From positions 1-32,528 of the forward strand of contig CAJVPJ010000241.1 in NCBI GenBank assembly GCA_910592205.1: a stretch of DNA of 32,528 bases. Direction: 5' to 3'. The stretch comes from Paraglomus occultum (Eukaryota; Glomeromycota; Glomeromycetes; Paraglomerales; Paraglomeraceae). Made by a program: the position numbers and the translations under genes. A model generated the notes under the pieces. It saw nothing but the letters and a program-made list of their open reading frames with translations. It had not been told where the DNA came from and searched no databases. Shown here piece after piece: positions 1 through 10,523 of the stretch; the stretch's first letter is position 1; every line of letters starts with the position of its first letter.

Positions 1-2004
1 CAGACAGGGAAATAAAGACAATAAAACTAGTTAATTTCTTTACACAATCTTTAAATACATGGTCCAGTATTGAGTAACAATGAAGGACTAAATTTCAAAA
101 ATGGTTTTACGTTTATGAATTGGTACGTGTCGCATACTTGCAGTAATTACATGTCTTTCAGCTATAAACGCTTTTTACAATTCGCGATTTTTGTATACTA
201 CAAGAAAGGGGGAAAAGCTGCAAAATCTGGCACTATTCTGAATCTGATGGATGGCAGAGCAGCAGTATAGTAGCTCATAACATTATGCATGGCTTTTGGT
301 GATAACACAAATAGATGAATTTTTGAAGAAGAACGTGTATGCTTGCGTTTATATCTTGCCTGTAGCATCATGGAAGTCACGTTGTAGGACAATTGTATGC
401 ATCAACCAGATTGTTGATGTTTTCCTGCATACAAGCGTTTCAAAACAAACGCCATAACCAGCTTAGAATTTTGAATGCGTTCCGATTTTCCGAGTCAGTG
501 TCGCTAAAGTATTCAAAATACTATGTTGTCTATGTTATGTTTGTGACGATAACTTGAATTAGCCCATTACTATCTACCGAATATATTAAACTAACTACTC
601 GAATGACCACTTTTTTCATCGTTGTGACATTAAATATTTGGCCGGATATACCAATAAACGGCTCACCCAAGTTGTAAAATATTCGAATTATTAGTTGATA
701 AAAAAGAGCTCATAATTAATTATTGAACAATTTTGTTAGTTAGTTAATTAGCGACAGGTGATAGTTACCTGACTAGTCGAAATATCAATTCAGAGGCTAA
801 TGAGTGTCAATTAAAACACTATTTGGTTTTAACAGCAGTTGGTTTGTACTTTTGTCCACATTTTTTACATACATGTACCATTCCTCATAAACTGGGGTTT
901 TTAATTCAGTGACAGACTTTTACTTGAATTTCGCTGTTCTGTTTTTGCTTTTTCTGGGTTTAAATTACAGAACGTCTGCTCAAGTAAGAAATACACTACT
1001 AATTTTATGCAAACTAATACCTAGCACGTTCTTAACGTAATGTTTTAAAGCAGCTGTTAAAAATTTTTGTAATAAAAGAGAGTTAGAAGCATTGGAAAGG
1101 GAAAGAAGAGGTACAGAGAGAAAAAAAATCAAAATTAAAAGAAGAGTTATTGAGAGAAATAAGGAAAGCGGGGGAAAAAATCAATCAGGAAAACTTCTGA
1201 TTTAATTTATAATAGAGAAAAAATTCTGCAATAGAATAAGTTTTCCCTATTTAAATACGAGTAGGAGCGCGCATAAATACTATAAAAATTAGATCGCTTG
1301 CAAATTTAAATTCAGTTTTAATTGCAGAATCACTAGAATAAGATCGGGATACGAAGTTAAATCTGGTAACATTTCCCTGTCGGAAAAACACACCGACGCG
1401 ATGAAAACGACGCAACATTAAGGAATGATAGTCACATATTAAACAAGCTGTTGGAGCTAATAAAAATAAAAAATAGTTGCGATTTTAAACTGTACATCAA
1501 ATTTGTATATGTTTTGAAATACTCGTAAAGCTAAAAATAAATTATTAATACTATCTCTGGGCTAGCTATTAAATTCGAACTATAATTAAAAAGTAAAAAA
1601 AGTAAGTTGATATTAACTTTGGCTTAAAAATTTGATATTTCTCAAATACAGTATAATATAGCATATAGAACCACTCAAAATTACTTGAACAATCAAAGCT
1701 AATTGTTATTATAGTAGAATTTACTCAATACTTTACGTTATGACAATAACTGGTCGTTAGACAAGTTTGTACATGTATACATGGAAAACGACATCTCAAT
1801 ACAGAATTAGGTTTTCTTTATATTAACATGTACGGCTACACATTATGTCTGCTCAAATGCTGCATTTCTCAAAGCAGCAAGCATCGCTTATGTGTAACAA
1901 TGTATATTAAGATTAATATACATAAAAGTGCTTGTCAAAGTCGATTATCTCGAAAAAATTGTATTTGCTGTCAGCGAAAATCGTTCTAGATAAGCAAGTA
2001 AATA
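1..2004. other. AT-rich intergenic sequence, no gene supported
   Basis: Only short ORFs with non-ATG starts or no recognisable content occur here. A purine-rich stretch at about 1075-1195 can be read as a charged, Lys/Arg/Glu-rich open segment, but it has no start codon or splice signals that make it convincing. The rest is AT-rich with short A and T runs. It may contain the 5' flank of the caprin-like gene downstream. Confidence 0.6.
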
Positions 2005-2175
2005 ATGGGCACGGTCCAAAGGTATTTGGGACAGGGTTTGCAAATTTACAACGTCGACATTCCCTACGACCCGTCTCGAGAATGTGAACGCGTGGCATTG
2101 GCTCTAAATCGTGAACCAAATCTTAAACCACGTGATTTATCGATTATATCATATAAACGCCAAAAAAAACTCTAG
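2005..2175 (+). CDS. Small 56-codon ORF just upstream of the caprin-like gene (uORF or separate small protein)
   Basis: ATG at 2005 (A at -3, G at +4, a good eukaryotic context) opens a 56-residue frame ending at TAG 2173-2175. The product begins MGTVQRYLGQ, has a Pro/Asp/Glu-containing middle and ends in a basic tail (YKRQKKL). The stretch is clearly richer in G+C than the flanks and lacks the low-complexity look of chance AT-rich ORFs. It ends 50 bases before the main ATG at 2226 and lies in a different frame from it. If both lie on one transcript, it is an upstream ORF that could limit translation of the caprin-like protein. It could instead be an independent small gene or an old exon. I do not recognise the family. 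A CACGTG E-box-like hexamer lies inside it at 2129-2134. Confidence 0.4.
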   Translation: MGTVQRYLGQGLQIYNVDIPYDPSRECERVALALNREPNLKPRDLSIISYKRQKKL

Positions 2176-2225
2176 GGGTGAGTTCTGAATCCTCCGACTG
2201 CAGAAAATCGCCTCGTATTCGAAAA

Positions 2226-4773
2226 ATGCCCAACGCCACTTCAGCAGTTACCTCTACACAAGCAAACGGTCACGCTTCTCCGCAGCCTTCCAAGAGGTCC
2301 GGTAAAAAGAACAGAAACAAGGGCTCAACTGCCAATAAAGTGGAAAACGCTCAAGGTGACAAACACGGTCAAGAAGTTCCGACTACACCCGTCGATAAGA
2401 ACGTAAACGGTGTAATTGATACCGAAACGTCCGTTCCGGTCAGTTCAGGAAATGGTGAGAAATGATTTCTTGTCAAGATCACAAAGACCAAAATCAAAAA
2501 GAATTCATTGGAAATTGAATAATCTCCGGTTTCGCTCACCTACCTAGAGTCTCCGGTCATACCACATGGGAGCGTTGACAATGGTTCAGACCCTGCTAAT
2601 AAGAATAAGTATATTGAAGTAGTTGCAAAGAGGTTACGAGCTGAGAAAAAGAGAATGGTAAGCGTGTGATATGAGAGAGAAAAGAAAGTTTGGGCATATT
2701 CTGTTTTTACCAACATATGTTGCGCGCGCAATTGATAACTGAATGGTTTATTTTTATTACAACTCTTGTGTATTGGCTAAACATTATACTATATGCTCAA
2801 CATTATTTATCTTACACAGCTTAAAATTGAAAAAGCGGAAGCGCTCCTTAACTCCGGACCAGAGGGAAAATCGAAACTTCATGCCGAGCAATTACAGAAT
2901 TTGGAGAGGAAAAACGAAGTTTCGACAACTATCAGAATGTTCGAGGAAGTGCTGCAGAGTATGGCCGTGATTGAAGCAGAAGTATGAACAGTTTTTCAAA
3001 TATTTATCCGATTAGGGAACTTTTCTAAACGGTCTGAATTGTCACACTCCTTAGGAATTGAAGAATAAGCTGAGACAAAAAAAGGCTCAGGAAGCTGAAC
3101 GTGCACAGGCTATTGAGCAAGCTCTGAAAGAACAGGAGGCAAGTATCATGAAAATTCACTCTCGGAATGACACCAAACAGTTCTTATTAATACGCGTCCT
3201 TTGTTCAGGCGAATTATGCCGAGTCTTTGATCATTCTTTTGCAATTCTTTCGGCTTGTCCACTTTACCCAAATGGAGTTTGTTGCATTATCTGAAAAAGA
3301 GACGAGTGTCGTTGAGCATTTCAGAGAACTTCTCACTAATAAGGCGGCGGATTCTGTTGAGGAGGAATTACGGCCGACAGTAATTAATGAAATCATGACA
3401 CACGTAAGAAAGTTGAAAGACGGCGTTGATGAAATCATAACCAGAGTTGAATCTAATGAAACAGATGTTGAGACTTCGTCTGGAATAACGTGTAAGTAGG
3501 CTATTATATCATTGTCAATTTGTGGTTGACCGTAATTGACGACATTATGACGTTTCCTGTATAGACGCAAATATTCACGCCTGGAGTGTGAATCCTCCCA
3601 TAGAAGAAGACCCTGAAACTTTTCAGGAATCGACGAAATTTCAGACGGAAACCGATACAATTATAGAATATGATGGAACAGGTATAGTTTAACGCTATTG
3701 AACGATTGAATTGGTATGATGACCACTTTGCTACCGTACTGATGTTGCTTTACTTTATAGTCCCAGAAGAAACTTCTGCGGGATCATTAACAAGTGAATA
3801 TGTTCAACAAGGTGTTTATCTGACTTGTCACTTTCGCATTTTAGCTGTTGAAGTGAACAAATGTTAATTGGCTTTCTTCTATAGTGCAAACAGTAGAGAT
3901 AACGGAAACTACAATAACTAATGCCACTATTACCGAACCGACACACAAAAGTCACGAAGACTCGGTTCCAATAGACACTGTAGTTATAACGGATCATTAC
4001 ACAACCGACTTTTCCACAGCGATTCAACCTCTCAGCGAACACAATTTATTCACGAGTCGGCCTGAGGAACCCCAGACCACAATCGCTCCAACGTCGACTG
4101 TCGAAGAACCAATTATGGTGCCTATCAACGGTAATGAGCAGGAGGATATACCTCATGATGCACAAGGTCAAACTCAACCCCAAGCTTTATCGCAGCAACC
4201 TGTAGATGGACGCACAGGAGATCAAGGTCGTCGACAATCTCATCATCAACGTAAACGACCGTCAAGATTACAATCTCAGCGTGGAGATAGACATTTTAAT
4301 ACGCAACCGTTATCGCCTAGTAGCCATTCAAACCCTAATCAACAGCTACAAGGGCAAGGCAACTTTTCACAACAGGGCGGTGGTTATTCGGGGGGAAATA
4401 GAAGTGGTTTTCGTAATAACAATTATCGTGGAAATAGAGGGGGGAGCGGGAGTGGGGGTGGGGGTGGGGGTGGAATGAGATTCCAAGATGGACAGGGTTC
4501 ACGCAAAGATGGTGGATATCGAGAAGGTGGATATCGAGAAAGTGGATATCGAGAAAGTGGTTATCGAGAAGGTGGATATCGTGGATACAAGGATTCACCA
4601 CGAGAAGGCTCGTTTCGAGATGGTCGTGGAAATCCAGCACGAAATCGAGATAATAATGGTATGTAATTTTACCGCGCGTTTACAATCTCGAAATTTATCC
4701 TGTTCGAGTTTGCTGACTGATCAATTATTTTAAAGAAACCCGCACAAATTTTAGAAATCGGGGCGGTCAATAA
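2226..4773 (+). CDS. Caprin-like RNA-binding protein with C-terminal RGG/Tyr-rich region (nine exons)
   Basis: Exons by splice-site reading: 2226-2454, 2548-2657, 2820-2981, 3055-3138, 3209-3491, 3565-3681, 3761-3811, 3885-4658 and 4736-4773. They join in frame to 615 residues plus stop. I chose ATG 2226 because the frame's earlier opening is only a GTG. Residues 1-95 are basic and disordered. About 98-250 form a charged helical region that resembles the caprin HR1 domain in order and spacing: a Lys/Arg-rich coiled coil (YIEVVAKRLRAEKKRM), then KNKLRQKK and LSEKETSVVEHFRELL. A long Thr/Glu/Gln-rich linker follows, then from about 480 Gly-Arg-rich RGG-type sequence with GGYRE repeats, ending FRNRGGQ. 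Caprins bind mRNA and G3BP-type partners in cytoplasmic RNA granules; that role is inferred by family resemblance. Intron 4 appears to use a GC-AG pair. If exon 9 is not used, reading through the exon 8 donor stops at 4666. Structure is well supported, family assignment moderately so. Confidence 0.8.
4511..4585 (+). repeat. Five tandem 15-bp units coding for G/S-G-Y-R-E repeats
   Basis: Five consecutive 15-base units (starting 4511, 4526, 4541, 4556 and 4571) share the core GGATATCGAGAA. They encode GGYRE or SGYRE pentapeptides inside the RGG-like tail of the caprin-like protein. The last unit is diverged. A G-rich polyglycine run (about 4441-4476) lies just before it. Confidence 0.9.
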
Positions 4774-4945
4774 ATAGCTAGTTGCGGAGAGCATATTGTA
4801 AATGTAGTATCACCGATGAACTAAAATGAACAATCAACCCTTGCAAGCGTCTTTAAAAGAAAGCTTGTATTAAGAATGAACATATTGTCAATATATGATC
4901 CTATAATCTTTCTGTAAATAAGCTTTATTGCAAAGATTCTCTAGA

Positions 4946-4951
4946 AATAAA
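4946..4951 (+). promoter_or_regulatory. Polyadenylation signal AATAAA of the caprin-like gene
   Basis: A canonical AATAAA sits 173 bases after the stop codon at 4773 and about 100 bases before the next gene's ATG, a sensible place for mRNA 3'-end formation between two closely packed same-strand genes. Confidence 0.5.
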
Positions 4952-5055
4952 ATCTTCGGTTACACTGTGTTTCGTTGCACAGTACTACTTTGATCGTTGC
5001 TTGCCCGCGGAAATTATTCTAGCCTTCAAAGGGGCACACACATTTGTCTAGAACA

Positions 5056-7550
5056 ATGACAGAAATTGAACAGAACATTGTCCAGCAGGAGGACATCGAG
5101 CAAGCCTCTCTCGTAAACCCGACACAACCGGAACCGGAACCGGTACAAGAACAAGAGCCGTCACCGGAACAGAAGCACCAACTTTCAGAGCAATCGCAAC
5201 TCGTAGAAAAAGAATTTTCAAAACTCCGAGTCCAAGAAAGTCCGGAATCAGCTTCGAAGCCGTCACATTCTCTCGAGGAAGCGCTTTCTTCTACTAATTC
5301 TGCACCCCCACAACGTCAAGAAAACGAGAATGCTGCTAATGAATCACTATACGATCAACCGACTACATCTGCCGTCTCAACCGAGTTGAAGGGGAAAGGA
5401 AAGGCCGTTGATTTAGATAACACGGTCACTAATGCGTCAGATAGCACAGCTGCTCCGTTGACCACACCTCCCAAGCCCACTAGAACAACGTCAAAAGACT
5501 CGGAAAAAGACTCTGTAGCCACCGAATATCAACTCAAAGCCCTCGAGTGGTTTGACATTCGTTCACATAAACTCAGAAAGGTGAAAATTATCACGCAGAA
5601 CGGTAAGATTTGTGGGCTTCTCGGTCGTAGGCTGTCTTGCGAGTAGTAGTGCGGTTTTTTTATCTCGAAAATATGGTGCCTCTTCATTGACTCTTTGAAG
5701 ACGCAAGTACGGATCCAGTCAACGTATCTCGAATTCTTCAAGTCTAATAATATACAAGTAGCCGATCCAATGATCATTTTCATACTAATTTTTTCTTTTT
5801 ACGTTTTAAATGTAGAAAACGGACCATGTCCGCTGTTGGCACTCTGTAAGTTTTCTTGTTGTTTTTTCAAATTCATGTGATCATGCTTCAAGATGATCTT
5901 GGTTATCTCATTTCTTTATTCTTTCCACACATTCTCCTGTCGATCATGTTCATCACGAAGGTAATGTTCTTATACTACGCAATGACATAGAGATACGGCC
6001 ATATGATCGACCTACCGTGTCTTACGAGTATTTAGTAGAATTACTGGGCGATTATCTGTTGAAGGTGATACCTCAGAACGAGGCCGAAGTAGGTTCACGA
6101 CCAAATTGCGTTTTGCCTTTCCGTGTATTTCAGACGACGACTTACCACATTCGCATGCTTTTTAGATAAACCCAAAGAGTGGGGGAGACAAAAAAAATAG
6201 CAACTCGCTATTAAGACCATCTCTGCACGACTATCAGCACACGCTTGATACCGCGCTCTCAATAATCCCCTCCTTGCAAACTGGCTTGGATGTCAATGTT
6301 CGTTTCAACTCGATCCATGGTTTTGAGCCAACTGCAGAACTGTCCGTGTTTGATATTTTCAATGTAGATTTAGTTCATGGGTGGGTCGTTGACCCACAGG
6401 AAACGGAATTTTGGGATGTTTTGGTTGGCAAGTGTGGGAGTTATAACAGAGCAGTAGAATGCGTGGTTCGCGGAGATCATTTGGGAAAAGGTGTGGTAGT
6501 TGAAAACGTTGACAGATCAAGCGGATCAGACTATGGGAAATTTACTTCTGGTGACTCGTTGGATGCCAAGGATAAAGAGACTGTCAGAGATGGTAAACTA
6601 TGTCGAATATCTCGCATATGTTCCTAATGCTTGATGAATCATTTACGACTGATTAATATCATTATATCGTTTTTAGCCTTTGTGGTTTCCCAATTTCTTG
6701 ATAGAACTGCTACCCAGCTCACCTATCATGGTCTGCTAACATTATCAGAGACCTTAAACCCCGGAAATTTATGTGTATTATTCCGGAATAATCATGTGAG
6801 TCTGAAAATCAATGATGTTTGTTTTTATTTGTTCGCATACTACACGTGATACTACGCGTGGCGGGTTATTATATAGAACTAATCCGGTGTAAATCTTTTG
6901 GTACTTTTTTCCCACCTTCAAACAAAGTTTTCCACAATTTATAAACACCCACAAACTTTGACGCTCTACACGCTCGTAACAGACGCTAGTTTTGCCCACG
7001 AGAGATCGATTGTTTGGGAATCGCTCAGAGATGTCGACCAGGGTGCCTCAGAGTTTGTTAATTGGCAATTTGAAGCAGCTGAAATTAGTGGCGGAGATTA
7101 TGTTGATGTAAACAATAACGCTAGCAGCGAGAATATTGGTGGCGGCGATCAAGAGTACGTAACTGCATAGAGTGAAATTTATAAAGAGAAAACACGTTGA
7201 TTCCGTATTATGTCCTATACACTACAAACATATTTACACTACTCTATTTTATTCCCAGCTATGCTCTAGCGTTAAGCCTTCAAGAAGAAGAAGCTCAAGG
7301 CGCCGCTCGAGAAGCCGAGTTCCACAGACAACAATTGATTCAGAAGAAACGTCAACGAGAACAAGAAGCCCTGAGGCAACAACAGCTACAAGCACAATTA
7401 CAAAGGAAAGGCGATTTCACGGGTGGTCGATACCAACAGAAAAACAGCACAGACAGTGGTTCTCAAGTATCAACGGGCAGTTCATTCACCACTGCGTCAT
7501 CAGCTGAAAAGGAAAAGAGGAAGAAGAAGAAGGACTGTATAATCTCTTAA
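5056..7550 (+). CDS. MINDY-family deubiquitinase (FAM63/MIU-containing K48-selective DUB), CaaX-like C terminus, seven exons
   Basis: Exons 5056-5602, 5816-5845, 5961-6088, 6166-6592, 6677-6795, 6928-7154 and 7259-7550 join in frame to 589 residues. Residues 1-160 are a disordered Pro/Glu/Ser-rich extension. The catalytic domain starts near 162. TQNENGPCPLLA carries the oxyanion-hole Gln181 and nucleophile Cys187. Downstream come the family blocks LQTGLDVNVRF, LVHGWVVDPQ, QLTYHGLLTL and FRNNHFSTIYK, whose His417 is the likely general base. Near 493 the motif DYALALSLQEEE matches the ubiquitin-binding MIU/UIM-type helix of MINDY enzymes. A Gln/Arg-rich helix follows, then a polybasic end and CIIS, a CaaX box. 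MINDY enzymes trim K48-linked polyubiquitin in the cytosol. The CaaX end suggests prenylation and membrane attachment here (inference). The ATG at 5056 is preferred over the upstream in-frame TTG at 5044. The 30-base exon 2 holds the catalytic cysteine. Confidence 0.93.
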
Positions 7551-7973
7551 CTATAGTTATTTATTATGTGAATAGGAAGGGTGACGTGTATACGGATGTA
7601 AAATACAAGAAATGCGGGCTGTGTTGTATTGTTATAGAAAGATTAGGGAATTTCTTCGGTATGAGTAACGACGGGACTCTGATATCTCTATTGTATTATA
7701 TAATAAGTTATGTTTGTCTTATTCACCTAGTAGAGAATTCTTTAATACTTTTTTCAAAGTAAGCGTACCACAATAATATTATAACGTCACATGACTATTC
7801 ATGACAATCAGTAGCCTCTCCGAGTATAAAATGTTGGCAATTTTTTATTTGTCACGCTTATTTTAATCCGGGCAATGGTTTGGTTGTCGTTACTTGGCTT
7901 CGACAAACCATTACCCCAAGCTGTACAACCATTTCTTTACAATCTTTAGAAAATACTATCCAACGAGTGAAAC
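7551..7973. other. Intergenic spacer between MINDY and signal peptide peptidase genes
   Basis: AT-rich spacer on the same strand as both neighbours. It should contain the MINDY 3'UTR and the promoter and 5'UTR of the next gene. No clear TATA box or unambiguous polyadenylation hexamer stands out. Short ORFs running through it have no recognisable content. Confidence 0.5.
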
Positions 7974-9655
7974 ATGGAACTAAATCTCTTAATAGCTTAT
8001 ACTGCATTATGTATTATGGCAGTGCTTCCCATATATTATGGGTCGTTTGCAGCTATAAAGTGGCCAAAGGTGAGATGGCCAACGGATTTAAATGTCTTGT
8101 ACGAGAGAAGAGAGTTGATTGACAAGAACAAAACTCACTTCTTGTCATGTATTGTATGGATTTCAGTGGACCAAATATGATACCACACCGTAAATATGCA
8201 TCTCTTGTCAACTTGTCAAGTGGTAACTTATCCGTTTTGGTCTCTCTGCCTATTCTTTCTAATACAGAAACGTAAAACTAGGCCACCATCTGCAGCCCCC
8301 GAAAGCGATTCCTCTTCAGAAGAAGAATCTGCTACCGAATCACTGTCGACGGAGGATGCGTATATGTTTCCCTTGATCGGATCTGGAGTGTTATTTGGAT
8401 TGTATGTGATATTTCAACTCTTTAATAAGGAGTATGTCAACTACTTGGTTACCGCATATTTTGGCTTTTTGGGTGTTGCTGCAACTACTACCGTTGGTAT
8501 ATATATCGTAAAGAAGACCGGTAATGTCAAATTGGATCCGTATAAAGTCGTTGTGACTAGGAAGGCTAAAGGTATGAAAATTTTGATAAAGATTATGTGA
8601 CAGGCGCTGATTTCCCGCATAGTGACGTCTAAACATACGAAACGATTTCATCTTGTTTGCACAGAAATTTATAGATTTAGTTTCTCTACTATACAGCTTG
8701 GAGTGGCTGTGGGATCGGTGTTTCTGACGGCATACTATGTACTGACAAAGAACTGGATTGCTTCTAATATTCTGGGACTTTCCTTTGCGTTTAATGGGAT
8801 TCAGATGCTGTCTCTCGATTCATTTAAAACTGGTGTGGTTTTGTTGTCTGGGTTGTTTCTGTATGATATATTCTGGGTGTTTGGTACTGAAGTTATGGTA
8901 TCCGTGGCTAAGAGCTTTGATGCGCCCGTTAAAGTTCTGTGGCCCAAGCACTTGTTTGGTCTAGGAAGTGACATTGCAGTTGAAACACCGCAATTTACCA
9001 TGCTTGGATTAGGCGATATTGTCATACCTGGTAAGGGTTACATGTATAATCGAATGTGTTTATGTCTTGTCTCGTGGAATATAAATAAGCTCATATCGTA
9101 CATATTTGTTCCCTAGGTATCTTTGTCGCTTTATGCCTTCGCCTTGACCATGCTCTCTATTTGAAAGAGAATCCAAATGCACATAAAAACTCCAAGTATC
9201 CAACAGTATATTTCAAGTCATGCTTGGCTTCATATATTGTCGGACTTGTCACAACAATAATTGTAATGCATACATTCAAGGCAGCTCAACCGGCGCTTCT
9301 TTATCTGTCACCAGCATGCATACTCTCGGTCTTTATTACCGGTTCGATCAAAGGTCAATTGGCTAGTGTATTTGAATATTCGTCTAAAGAAAATGAAAAG
9401 AAAAAGGACGAGTATCCGAAATCTGATAACGCAAAGAAATCAAAAGACAGTGATAAAAAAAGAAAGAAGAAGAAAACCCCAAAACCTAGTCCAGTAGTAA
9501 AGACCGAGAGTTCAAGTGAAGGCGGAGAAGAAGACGTCAAACTGAAACCTTCCGATAACGGAGATGGACCTGGCGCGGTAACTGGCGAAGAAGATTACGT
9601 TGAAGTGACATCAACGCGTAATAGAAAGAGCAAGAGAGCGCTTAAAAAGAAATAG
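7974..9655 (+). CDS. Signal peptide peptidase (GxGD intramembrane aspartyl protease), four exons
   Basis: Exons 7974-8069, 8268-8571, 8665-9030 and 9117-9655 join in frame to 434 residues. The protein has an N-terminal membrane segment (IAYTALCIMAVLPIYYG), a short acidic Ser-rich loop, then DAYMFPLIGSGVLFGLY and more hydrophobic helices. The catalytic aspartates are visible: YD in LFLYDIFWVFGT (Asp201) and GxGD in LGLGDIVIPG (Asp251). The PAL motif is present in QPALLYL (314-316). These define the presenilin/SPP family, and the SPP topology and length fit. SPP sits in the ER membrane and cleaves leftover signal peptides and other type II membrane segments. The tail from about 365 is long, cytosolic, alternately Lys-rich and acidic, and ends LKKK: basic like an ER-retrieval tail but not an exact KKXX. 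Junctions restore the motifs across introns, for example GLGDIVIPG-IFVALCLRLD. Confidence 0.96.
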
Positions 9656-10298
9656 AATAGTGATGATCCGGCGTCATTACGAGTAGGAATGAAATATACA
9701 GCGTAATATCGCAGTTGTTCAAAAGGAAAATTTAGAACTTTATAAATGATTGGAGAATCGTGTGAGGTCTTATGAAAAATATGAGGGTTCGGCGCAGCCG
9801 CTATTTAGTTGAATGGATTGTTGTCCAAAATTATTATATACTACTTGCGAATATGTTACCTGTATAGATAATAGCTTGATCAGAAGGGCAGTGCTTAAAA
9901 CACATATTGTGACTATTAACTTATGCTCGATAACAATCTGGATCCTGTATTCCGCTTACCCTGTATGTAAATTTCTAGCTTGTCAAGTAAATACTATTCA
10001 GAAAATGTTGGCATTTATTCCACAAACTCGTTCTTGTGAATGTGAGATGTCACGATACGATACGCGTCACATCTACATTCCCATAACTGCAGTCATTGTC
10101 TTTTAAATAATGCACAAGCCTATTCCAGCATGCAGTGTGCTCCGATAAAAAGCCTGTATTGTAAACATAACAGGAAAGGCTTTACGCAGTTGACTATTTC
10201 CATTAAAGCCCGTATTCATGTACGGTGTGATATGAATCTAGCCTTATACATAAAATGGTTATCATGTTTCCGCGGGCATAGCAATCACGTGTAAATTT
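9656..10298. other. Intergenic sequence downstream of the SPP gene
   Basis: Probable 3'UTR and spacer. A 97-codon ORF at 9813-10106 is Cys/Ile-rich, matches nothing I know and begins without supporting context. No RNA gene or repeat seen. Confidence 0.5.
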
Positions 10299-10523
10299 AT
10301 GTCCAAATATCGTAAGCATCAATTTATTTCCATGGAAAAACACTCTGCTACCGATGGATTGAACTTTACCTTTGAGAGTGCAAAATTTATTGATTATCAA
10401 CTCTTTTATGATTCTGCGATCGAGAATGCATATGATTCTCATAGTCCAATAACTAGCCCGCCGACTAAAAGCAAACCTTCTCTTTTCAAAGATATATTGA
10501 CGCATGTACTCAACCGCATGTAA
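10299..10523 (+). CDS. Hypothetical 74-codon ORF
   Basis: ATG at 10299 gives a 74-residue frame ending VLNRM. The C-terminal half has a balanced, soluble-protein-like composition (SHSPITSPPTKSKPSLFKD), unlike the Ile/Tyr/Phe-rich chance ORFs nearby. It could be a small gene or the last exon of a gene whose upstream exons I cannot identify. An antisense ORF of similar length overlaps, so strand and reality are uncertain. Family not recognised. Confidence 0.25.
   Translation: MSKYRKHQFISMEKHSATDGLNFTFESAKFIDYQLFYDSAIENAYDSHSPITSPPTKSKPSLFKDILTHVLNRM

Noticed and set aside
1075-1195. Purine-rich stretch reading as a Lys/Arg/Glu-rich peptide
   Set aside because: Low-complexity composition, no start codon or splice support.
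2178-2225. Extension of the caprin-like protein upstream to the GTG at 2178
   Set aside because: GTG is not a normal eukaryotic start, and ATG 2226 in the same frame has a good context.
5690-5760. Possible extra MINDY exon inside intron 1
   Set aside because: Plausible splice-like sites exist, but joining exon 1 directly to 5816 restores the conserved TQNENGPC block exactly, leaving no room for another exon.
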